Shown here: positions 61,201 to 64,000 of the stretch, one piece after another | Layout: every line of letters begins with the position of its first letter | Numbering within the stretch: the first letter of the stretch is position 1 | Assembly: GCA_963970005.1 (NCBI GenBank) | Contig: CAXAMN010022673.1 | Location: 207,453 to 271,452 of the forward strand | Origin: Durusdinium trenchii | Taxonomy: Eukaryota; Sar; Dinophyceae; Suessiales; Symbiodiniaceae | Direction: 5' to 3' | DNA: 64,000 bases | Translations under genes and position numbers: made by a program | Notes under the pieces: generated by a model | Databases searched by the model: none | What the model was told of the DNA's origin: nothing | Seen by the model: the letters and a program-made list of their open reading frames with translations, nothing else

Positions 61201-63913
61201 CAACCTCTCGAGAGCCGGGTGGTCGGGAGACATGACTCAGCTGCAGGGGCGCCAGAGCAGCCGCGAGAGATGACTCAGCCGCGAGAGATGACTCATCCGC
61301 GGACTAAAGTTGTACTACAAAGTCGCCAGTTCTCAGCTTCCAGCTCCACNNNNNNNNNNAGTCGCCAGTTCTCAGCTTCCAGCTCCACAGATTGCTCCGC
61401 GTACTACAGTTGTACTACAAAGTCGCCAGTTCTCAGCTTCCAGCTCCCCAGATACTCCGCGTACTAAAGTTGTACTACAACTTCGCCAGTTCTCATCTTC
61501 CAGCTCCCCAGATAGTCCGCGTACTAAAGTTGTACTACAAAGTCGCCAGTTCTCAGCTTCCAGCTCCACAGATTGCTCCGCGTACTAAAGTTGTACTACA
61601 AAGTCGCCAGTTCTCATCTTCCAGCTCCACAGATTGCTCTGCGTACTCAAGTTGTACTAGAATGTCGCTAGTTCTCAGCTTCCAGCTCCACAGATTGCTC
61701 CGCGTACTAAATTTGTACTACAAAGTCGCCAGTTCTCATCTTCCAGCTCCCCAGATACTCCGCGTACTAAAGTTGTACTAGAAAGTCGCCAGTTCTCATC
61801 TTCCGGCATGCTTGTTGCATGCTTGCATACGCATTGCATGCTTGCATACTCATCACTTGCATACTTACACTTGCATACTTCCACGTGGTGAAAGTGTCAG
61901 TGTGTAAGTGTAAGTGTCGAAGTGTCAGTGTTCAAAGGATTTTCCGGAAGAACCCTTCGCAATGCTTTCGGGAAAAACAGGGAGACCTCCCAGTTCGACC
62001 CCCTGGAAGAAGGACACAAAGCAACACCCGGAAAAAGGCGTCTCCCTCTTAAAAACATACACACACCCGGTGAGTTCGCGTTGCTTTTGGCGAAAAGGTG
62101 AGCTCCGAAGCAACAACATGAGACGACATGGTTAGGACTTAGTCTACTAGGGGCTCCTGGCATCGCTATTAGGAGCAGGACGCTACTAGAGGCTCCTGGC
62201 CTTAGTACTAGCAGCAAGGACACTACGTTCGGGGCTCCTGGCCTTCCCAACCTAGGACCAAGTCTTCCCACTCCAAACCGCGTGCGGCGCTCTCCTGTGC
62301 ACTGCCTCTTGCCACCAGCGTTTGCGGTGCACGGATGCATAGGCGGTCATCAATGCAACCGTCTTCACCGGTTGATACGCCAACAGGGGCGGCAGCAAAG
62401 GGATGTATCCTGGGAGGTCACCGTCCAGTCGCTTGGATTTACACGAGGTGTCTGGGAAATGGGTCTCCAGGAATCCAAACCCAGACAATGCATGTATGGA
62501 CTAGTTTTACCTACATTATCCTACATTAGTGTCATAAGTAGGGTATATGACTATTTTAGGAATTTAAGGCCTTTATGGATGATGACGACGTGACAACGGT
62601 GGGTCCTTCCTGCCGTTGTCAGACGGCCGCCGGAAGAGGCCACGCGGCCAAGCCCCGCGGAACCCGCGGTCTTTGGGTGACAGAATTTGGACCCCAAATG
62701 TCAGTACGTGGAGCCCTAGAGGGACCCCAAAGAGCCGTCCTGTTTTGGGATCGAGCCGGGACGTGATCGGCCATATTTGTCTGGCGTTCTCAATGCTTGG
62801 TCCATTTCAGTTCCGAAAACAACACTCTCTTCAGATCCGAGATCTTTGGGGTTGAGACGTAAGCCAAGTCGTCGTCGTTGCCTCCGCGCTCTCCGCGCTC
62901 CGCTCTCCGCGCTCTCCGCGCACCGAGGGGCCAAAGAGACGCCAGGAATGGAAGAGCCAATAGATGGGCGGCTTCCTAGCGACGGTTGACGGCTGGTTTG
63001 GGAAGGCGACGGCTTGGGCGGCTTTGGTACCGACCTTTAGGGTGGTGGGAAGGAACGGATTGGGAACGGGGGGAACTGGCAGAGGTTTTGGGTGGAACTG
63101 GCCGAGGTGGAACTGGGGATATTGGAATCTTTTCTGCAACATGCCAAGCAAAATCCAACAAATGTGAGTTGGAAGGCCAGGTAGTGGATGAAGTGTGATT
63201 AGGCGAATAGAATGTAAATAGGTTGCCAGAAAGCTGTTTTTGAGGGTGCGGAACCCCTTCAGTTGCCAAGTAGGAGTCCAAGCCATCAACCAAGCCATCT
63301 TCGACACTTTCCAGCATGGGGCCTGGGCATGATCTTGATATACCTTGGTGTACGGTTAGCTGATTTTGGTACCCAGGCTCCCTGATTCTGTACAGGTTAT
63401 TCCCTTGGGTTATATATGCTTTGATGTTCATGCCAGGTCTTTCCTTTTATTTCCTTTGATATGCACACCAGGACCGGAACTTGTATTGATATATGCTTCC
63501 ACCAGGACGACTTGGTCACCGTCCATGATCTCTGCCTTAACTGACCTGTTACGGGCCTTGAGGCCTTAAAGTAAGTGGCCTGGTATAGCAAGTGTTCTTT
63601 CAAGTGAGCTTAGGTGAGGCCCCTTCACGCAAGCCTCACCTAAGCTGCCACAATTCCACCCATTTTGGGATTGGTGGTTGGTTTATCTTCCTTTCCCTCT
63701 AATTATGATCAACCCCAGGAAAATATGGTCAAAACTGACCCGTTTTTCGGATAAAAATGGATTTCACATGATTGACATGATGGCGAGGCCATACTCCATA
63801 GCGAGGCCATACTCCTGCGACCCAAGCTTCAACAACATCTCCACCACCGACGCGTTCGTCTCTGTCTTCGCAACATGTTGCTGGACGTCCGCCGCTGCCG
63901 CCGCCATGGCCAT
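37161..63913 (-). CDS. MGAT/DGAT2-family acyltransferase, 12-exon gene
   Basis: Predicted membrane enzyme of the DGAT2/MGAT (DAGAT) family, which transfers an acyl group from acyl-CoA to mono- or diacylglycerol at the ER or lipid droplet. Joining 12 exons (63913-63815, 63322-63235, 62409-62295, 60102-60058, 46721-46646, 46520-46413, 46060-45993, 45686-45602, 44594-44541, 40463-40314, 37779-37726, 37247-37161) keeps one frame of 343 codons including TGA. Family hallmarks in order: hydrophobic segment about residues 64-86, HPHG 128-131, IPGGFAEA 212-219, LKGRKGF 234-240, a DMIPAYTF strand, and a C-terminal AHEAYLAHLKKHF helix. The length (342 aa) is normal for the family. Donors are 5 GC, 5 GA and 1 GT. 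Intron 4 holds a DIRS-like element. Exons 4-12 are firm; exons 1-2 are inferred from phase and position. Whether it prefers MAG, DAG or a wax substrate cannot be told. Confidence 0.82.
37726..37779 (-). CDS. acyltransferase exon 11
   Basis: 18 codons after CCAAG|GTG: VVFPPFEASSYTLDQLDE. It replaces the usual VVGKPIxVP strand and ends GAG|GCAGGT (GC donor), reading straight into AHEAYL of the last exon. A short extra exon between this and exon 10 cannot be ruled out. Confidence 0.82.
39472..40040 (+). repeat. degenerate direct repeats with poly-G blocks
   Basis: A module containing ATCCCCTCGG...ACCTTTCGT...GAATGTTCA and CTATCCTGAAA then GAGAGGCTCACGAA occurs at about 39472-39714 and 39715-39840, with a partial third at about 40000. 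Between them 39848-39948 holds G runs of up to about 20. Confidence 0.68.
40314..40463 (-). CDS. acyltransferase exon 10
   Basis: Exactly 50 codons after CACCAG|GAG, ending CCAGGG|GTAACT, the only GT donor chosen in this gene. KKDMIPAYTFRLNWMYRTPR corresponds to the family's D-(L/M)-(V/I)-P-x-Y-x-F strand; the usual FGE triad is replaced by FRL. Third positions are GC-rich. Confidence 0.85.
41230..41589 (-). other. hypothetical open frame, possible retroelement relic
   Basis: 119 codons open with protein-like composition (ADDISDGESVWSVEVHPPES, then FEPIGIPTQHVLRDPLVEYG). The opposite strand (41185-41475) is equally open and similarly biased, so the strand is undecided. It lies in acyltransferase intron 9 and no family was recognised. 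Confidence 0.25.
41880..41980 (+). repeat. CT-rich microsatellite
   Basis: TCTCTCTCTCACACACTCTC and similar imperfect CT runs inside acyltransferase intron 9. Confidence 0.7.
42352..43132 (+). repeat. 22 bp minisatellite with 283 bp higher-order repeat
   Basis: More than 30 variants of GGTGTCCCGGTCATGTTGTG AT. Shorter and variant units recur in the same order 283 bp apart (for example TGGTCATGTTTTGGCGGTGT at 42588 and 42871), so the array grew by block duplication. It lies in intron 9 of the acyltransferase gene. Confidence 0.86.
43367..43872. repeat. about 500 bp nested foldback
   Basis: Outermost arms GTGTGTAGCCGGCTCGTGTT (about 43372) and its inverse near 43849-43868; inner arms CTACACACTATATAGTGTAA (about 43470) and its inverse near 43764; then long matches through CCGCGCTCTTAAAC, CGGTCTCCCGGGCTCCC and AAACGGCCTGTGGCTTC. 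All share a centre near 43619, so it is one nested palindrome, probably a non-autonomous element inside another. The CT-rich and GA-rich flanks also roughly mirror each other. Confidence 0.8.
44406..44484. repeat. 79 bp hairpin
   Basis: CTAACATAGACCCTG at 44407-44421 faces CAGGGTCCATGTTAG at 44469-44483 with one mismatch. Confidence 0.6.
44541..44594 (-). CDS. acyltransferase exon 9, RKGF motif
   Basis: 18 codons after CTCCAG|GTG: VEYSYLKGRKGFVKICIE. The RKGFxxxA/C-type helix is conserved across DGAT2/MGAT enzymes. The donor is GAG|GAGGGA (GA), phase 0. Confidence 0.86.
44938..45012. repeat. TA-rich repeat
   Basis: AAAATATATATATATATGTA and further TATATA runs, unstable AT microsatellite. 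Confidence 0.7.
45116..45149 (+). repeat. GAT / GAG trinucleotide repeat
   Basis: GATGATGATGATGATGAGGA followed by further GAG units, lying in acyltransferase intron 8. Confidence 0.6.
45602..45686 (-). CDS. acyltransferase exon 8, PGGFAEA motif
   Basis: Reads WWKTPDTDPALIPGGFAEAC, then FASSAERK. PGG(F/A)xEA is the second hallmark of DGAT2 proteins, and third codon positions are almost all G/C. The donor AAG|GCAGGG (GC) keeps phase 0 into exon 9. A GTAAGG five bases downstream looks better as a donor but breaks the frame. Confidence 0.86.
45993..46060 (-). CDS. acyltransferase exon 7
   Basis: Acceptor GTGCAG|GAG, then EMYRNLCCSSDRASIVRLAC. The 3' end is ambiguous. A GA donor after GCATGCGT (end 45993) joins the AG|G acceptor at 45686. 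A canonical GTGAGT donor two bases earlier (end 45995) would instead need an acceptor at 45677. Both keep the frame. Confidence 0.74.
46413..46520 (-). CDS. acyltransferase exon 6
   Basis: 36 codons after ATCAG|GCC: ASNLDSFADEG, then KVALCFAPIIQHVPVHQ, which matches the family segment between HPHG and PGG. The donor is CAG|GCGAGT, a GC donor that otherwise fits the CAG|GTGAGT consensus. Phase 0 at both ends; third positions mostly G/C. Confidence 0.85.
46646..46721 (-). CDS. acyltransferase exon 5, HPHG motif
   Basis: Acceptor CCGAG|G, then IKDEKRYLWCLHPHGLLADG and WHSMI, ending ATT|GCACCT (GC donor, phase 0). YLWCLHPHG is the signature catalytic-histidine block of the DGAT2/MGAT family and anchors the identification of the whole gene. 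Confidence 0.88.
48921..49576. other. assembly gap, 656 N
   Basis: Follows a T-rich stretch and precedes the drifting microsatellite, in acyltransferase intron 4. Open frames drawn across it are meaningless. Confidence 0.97.
49577..49876 (+). repeat. drifting tetra-/pentanucleotide microsatellite
   Basis: Starts as GACAGACAGACA and changes through CATTG, CACTG, CACTA, CAAAA, CAATA, ACATA, CATAG and CATAC units to CATTACATTACAT next to the retroelement's downstream end. It abuts the 656-base gap. Confidence 0.82.
49938..51000 (-). CDS. retroelement tyrosine recombinase
   Basis: The frame is open from 51497, but the part before about 51000 overlaps the methyltransferase frame and is probably not translated. 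The recombinase begins near SIPKTERYNRILEKCP. It has an N-terminal core-binding region (DTILRYAEHVDDFLEWSRAT) and a catalytic domain. Numbered from 51497, the residues are R323 (YTRPSEILELRG), H425 and R428 (HVVRHSG), W452 (ARGRW) and nucleophile Y461 (SSVNRYRKPGRL). All catalytic residues are present. Expression would need a +1 shift from Pol near CCCCAAG at about 50995, or separate initiation. Confidence 0.84.
50959..53355 (-). CDS. retroelement Pol: RT motif C, RNase H, C5-methyltransferase-like
   Basis: Same frame as the preceding RT segment, after the stop. From the residue coded at 53289: YVDN at 21-24 (motif C with Asn in place of the second Asp); RNase H acidic residues at about 178 (GDSSTTGY), 329 (NIKECRVAL), 356 (SDNMATVSAL.KGRS) and 405 (ETKRNVADEPSR). 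The methyltransferase-like domain has ELFAGTG at 464-470 (SAM loop), GTPCPIWSRARHG with PC at 523-524 (motif IV cysteine), ENPKSS at 571-576 (motif VI, ENP rather than ENV) and a closing RTSLAGAYPDSFCRLYAKLL. It ends at 50959, overlapping the recombinase frame. Confidence 0.83.
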   Translation of the reverse strand, partial: ALFLCNEAVLNICRQHSPWNDGVFRERKCTPQLGDFRTSLGVYVDNITIVGSSHDDVEHRSRCVADAFKAAEIPLTWSQEKPVKRLESVGCILDFEQKVLINKPKRVWKFFLATLGLLRRKKIKGKTLQIWTGHYTSLCALTPCGLSCLDHVYRFIDVSQHRRVQVWTSVRKELKLAAALVWLTWRDLGAPLCKTVEVGDSSTTGYALMAARPGEQLIRKAIATHEKWRFIAMPESLKNAAARHDAEAFEKLLQDIMGTDSCEQEKPGAVCRPAGLSTGYAKMVVESLQEGSWLGTSAIRSQIRAKPAKRIDVDVPSLVEPLDDFFADRQNFRLLWSRRWRDSDEHINIKECRVALSSLKRSCRVRELMSHRKLTISDNMATVSALSKGRSGSFSLNKLCRVAAAFQLGRGMIWHLRHVETKRNVADEPSRNFNRGARNREGGPSVVAPDPCSGLSAEPSQSSKRGLFGDAVRGAVPCGKSSFFLELFAGTGRLSRAVADAGAPVLEAVEVLNDPAFDLRRRQTQRLILSWIKSGTIGFVHLGTPCPIWSRARHGVRNTLRNLAREAEGVELALFTCEVILARNKNGIPWALENPKSSRLFTFEPLVKAMHTGPLFEVNFDMCSYGEQYKKDTKIFTSASCLRALERHCCHRRHSVWLKGQQRVEFPGGKFVYKNRTSLAGAYPDSFCRLYAKLLVHAGHCSSHGETDQHIQDHWSASIRCYTPKSKTSGTGRQRKAAVSAGDNPPDETKLELLAKQGGPDQFFDFVALGREPKQAWLYLKKNKTKLDPQDRAVQQDP
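53356..53826 (-). pseudogene. retroelement reverse transcriptase, fingers and palm, ends in premature stop
   Basis: RT core: ILRLDRAGLVKL, KKKTPDAIRMVLDCRGTN, and motif A in GIEADVNDAFYNF with the catalytic Asp. Motif B reads FPCVEAVPMGWS followed by TAG at 53358-53356, then ALFLCNEAVLNICRQHSPW in the same frame. The family pattern at this spot is (F/W)-S-W-A-L, so TAG most simply derives from TGG (Trp). Confidence 0.8.
53790..54302 (-). CDS. retroelement Pol, N-terminal region before RT
   Basis: 170 codons from ATG 54302 (MAARHPRRKHGDPFPLNSAM). It includes PKRITKFLPVEPAKLVEH, the approach to the RT fingers. The frame then fails at SPYWDP where the neighbouring frame continues as PILGPCIEMLDFIL. 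A one-base loss in the TTTTTCCCC tract at about 53835-53843 explains this. Confidence 0.66.
   Translation of the reverse strand: MAARHPRRKHGDPFPLNSAMMFERAADSGCFEPQRAQWVGEALNKLALQEKNSNNSPHFASERQPTAVQDFVFQRVVDSLLQYGEKPDGLGPESALRDMQAAEISYDGMPNNLASYDPGMLKVLRSQVQPKRITKFLPVEPAKLVEHYDDSTDANFSPYWDPALRCLTSF
54375..54902 (-). CDS. retroelement Gag-like protein, C-terminal part
   Basis: About 175 codons in the frame one base on: GGLLGLTAIRDGPGDIVSYP, a conserved-looking helical block (AHEHKSLLETVRLG, LEMAVARNPAAPDFSGLDVV), and a basic tail with seven Lys in a row. The combination of helical block and Lys-rich nucleic-acid-binding tail suggests Gag. There is no ATG at its open-frame start, which supports a frameshift join. 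Confidence 0.66.
   Translation of the reverse strand: MIGGLLGLTAIRDGPGDIVSYPNVWVRSSGIPTSSAIAHEHKSLLETVRLGFSRDPLDLSNLSCFENVVRRLIILEMAVARNPAAPDFSGLDVVSESPVTAQGQAYVSAVNSWITHRLKERSQIQKQVRLYREEFGRGKGGKKYEIDGDTHDGQSKWKKKKKKQDGGATGSAGDS
54865..55515 (-). CDS. retroelement Gag-like protein, N-terminal part
   Basis: 216 codons from ATG 55515: MDRTLNIPDPQVLIHYPGDA through a WVALTPDLDLEVQDL segment to SLMSEEKFFDW, after which the frame runs out after nine further residues. This resembles the Gag-like leader protein often seen in dinoflagellate retroelements. The open frame continues one base on (next entry), so this is one protein split by a +1 shift at the G5 run near 54895. Confidence 0.66.
   Translation of the reverse strand: MDRTLNIPDPQVLIHYPGDANGYFYHHRLLLHKIGGGQWVALTPDLDLEVQDLGTRRHRVLARHAPFPADIAAECYIFDEISKAELERQKRLARTMGSILDGSQTVNVDEQQWYVADPSSTRFGQAIPAELVGDIVALGQFGVVQWDDETEFVKEMSTGEVEKFKESKKDSLGDARLLGEHKDPQGKRHMTLQEALSLMSEEKFFDWGFVGLDSYP
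55518..56075 (-). CDS. retroelement ORF-A, coiled region plus membrane segment
   Basis: 185 codons from ATG 56075. The first 30 or so residues are Cys-rich and come from the flanking repeat, so the real start may be the Met of MDRGAVSWGLIFGSHLARSF. A heptad-like stretch (LETEIAGLRVEVFRARELVT) precedes one hydrophobic segment (VVLSVIAFTLITGLVLVCIA) and a Pro/Arg-rich tail. The function is unknown. Its TAG is two bases before the ATG of the Gag-like ORF (TAG-TC-ATG), a spacing that would allow termination-reinitiation. Protein-like composition and position suggest a genuine element gene. Confidence 0.6.
   Translation of the reverse strand: MLCNAEMCNVVSCCVCRACVFCGCGFVDAPCVSRYLTSRASSGGPKPFMDRGAVSWGLIFGSHLARSFLDGTQRDSLETEIAGLRVEVFRARELVTGFNSVLEACERSNSWLRSVNQVVLSVIAFTLITGLVLVCIARFQRFGLVIKEEPGVPVPLPVSDLTQSPSGRTGPGRPSDRLRARDERA
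56755..56842. repeat. small foldback element
   Basis: CCCTGGAAGACGATCCCATG faces ATCGTCTTCCATGGGACC about 75 bp apart. Confidence 0.55.
57906..58420 (+). repeat. 41-42 bp tandem repeat, alternating A/B units
   Basis: About 12 units each containing GCAGATTTCGTGGCAGG. Units ending ...GTGCACTGGAACT alternate with ones ending ...GAGCACCTCCAGTA, an approximately 83 bp dimer period. Antisense open frames through it are repeat artefacts. Confidence 0.8.
58684..59100 (+). repeat. about 62 bp tandem repeat
   Basis: Roughly six degenerate units starting GGCTCACAAAAGGTCTGCTA and containing TTGGAATGGCACCTTCCTC. Confidence 0.76.
59160..59342 (+). repeat. 10 bp GGACCA(A/G) tandem repeat
   Basis: Purine-rich GGACCAAGGGACCAGA reiterations, strongly strand-asymmetric. 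Confidence 0.8.
60058..60102 (-). CDS. acyltransferase exon 4, short
   Basis: 45 bases after ACCAG|G: MFRFAVAKSHRFVN plus GA, with donor GA|GAACAA. The split codon GA+G joins to exon 5 and gives ...FVNEIKDEKRYLW..., the spacing expected upstream of HPHG. It lies 13.3 kb from exon 5 because the DIRS-like element and repeats fill the intron. Confidence 0.62.
   Translation of the reverse strand, partial: DVPLCGGQEPSLRQ
61290..61805 (+). repeat. 60/61 bp minisatellite with assembly gap
   Basis: About nine units of GTACTAAAGTTGTACTACAA then AGTCGCCAGTTCTCAGCTTC. Units ending CCCCAGATACTCC are 60 bp and those with CCACAGATTGCTCC are 61 bp. A 10-base gap lies inside. Confidence 0.85.
61350..61359. 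other. assembly gap, 10 N
   Basis: Inside the 60/61 bp minisatellite. The unit start-to-start distance is 39, so about 31-32 bases (or that plus whole units) are missing. Confidence 0.95.
62295..62409 (-). CDS. acyltransferase exon 3, membrane segment
   Basis: Acceptor CCCAG|GATACA. The 37 full codons give a hydrophobic stretch YIPLLPPLLAYQPVKTVALM followed by a basic turn VHRKRWWQEAVH. It ends AG|GAGAGC (GA donor, phase 2), and the AG is completed to AGG by exon 4. Hydrophobic residues followed by Arg/Lys/Trp just before the HPHG region are typical of DGAT2 topology. Confidence 0.62.
63235..63322 (-). CDS. acyltransferase exon 2 (candidate)
   Basis: Acceptor CCCAG|GCCCC, then APCWKVSKMAWLMAWTPTWQ and LKGFRTLKN, ending in A|GCTTTC (GC donor, phase 1), which fits the two-base start of exon 3. 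The Trp-rich amphipathic content suits the N-terminal membrane region of DGAT2 proteins. Overlapping frames are also open, so the assignment is tentative. Confidence 0.42.
63815..63913 (-). CDS. acyltransferase exon 1 (candidate start exon)
   Basis: Starts at ATG 63913 (a second ATG at 63907) and gives 33 codons beginning MAMAAAAADVQQHVAKTE with G-rich third positions, ending CAG|GAGTAT (GA donor, phase 0). It is assigned to the acyltransferase because the phase matches exon 2 and no other gene lies between. No conserved motif supports it. Confidence 0.38.
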
Positions 63914-64000
63914 TAACTGAACAACCCCGACTCTGGGTCCTGATACGTGGTTCTTGTCGTGTCGTTGTATGTTATTCATTCGGGATTCGGGATCGACATA

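Noticed and set aside
57906-61805. Tandem arrays that could be mistaken for a CRISPR array
   Set aside because: Units are head-to-tail without unique spacers, and the host is eukaryotic.

Overview
This window looks like nuclear DNA of a dinoflagellate alveolate, of the Symbiodiniaceae/Suessiales type; the genus cannot be fixed from the sequence. The reasons are: (1) many short, GC-rich exons with G/C-rich third codon positions, scattered through long repeat-filled introns; (2) intron donors that are mostly GC or GA rather than GT, with acceptors that nearly always read AG|G; (3) all recognisable genes lying on one strand; (4) a DIRS-like tyrosine-recombinase retroelement carrying a DNA-methyltransferase-like domain; and (5) dense small inverted-repeat elements and minisatellites. 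Exons were assembled by eye from the reverse strand using protein-family resemblance, reading-phase continuity and splice signals. No transcript data or search was available.

Layout, in the direction of transcription (minus strand, right to left). A 12-exon gene for an MGAT/DGAT2-family acyltransferase spans 63913-37161 and gives a predicted 342 aa protein with HPHG, PGGFAEA and RKGF motifs. A 13-exon gene for a gamma-butyrobetaine/trimethyllysine dioxygenase-like enzyme spans 34070-20131 and gives a predicted 364 aa protein with the HxD...H iron triad. A multi-Tudor-domain protein gene spans about 14287-8395; its 5' and 3' ends are unresolved. The 5' and middle part of a ROK-like/ASKHA-fold putative kinase gene spans 7456-1095 and runs off the left edge. 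No convincing plus-strand gene was found.

The fourth intron of the acyltransferase gene (60057-46722, 13.3 kb) contains, in the same orientation, a DIRS-like retroelement at about 56.1-49.9 kb. Its order is a membrane-segment ORF, a Gag-like ORF, then RT, RNase H, a C5-methyltransferase-like domain and a tyrosine recombinase. It is nearly intact but carries two apparent indel frameshifts, one nonsense codon inside RT motif B and an out-of-frame recombinase.

The rest is non-coding. It holds at least three families of about 85-115 bp terminal-inverted-repeat elements, two foldback structures of about 390 and 500 bp, several smaller perfect hairpins, minisatellites with 72, 60/61, 41/42, 62 and 22 bp units (the last with a 283 bp higher-order period), a drifting pentamer microsatellite, poly-G blocks, and five assembly gaps. 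Most gaps lie at or in tandem repeats. The metabolic genes concern acyl-lipid synthesis and, probably, the carnitine pathway, but nothing in the sequence shows that they are functionally coupled; strand clustering is general in dinoflagellates.
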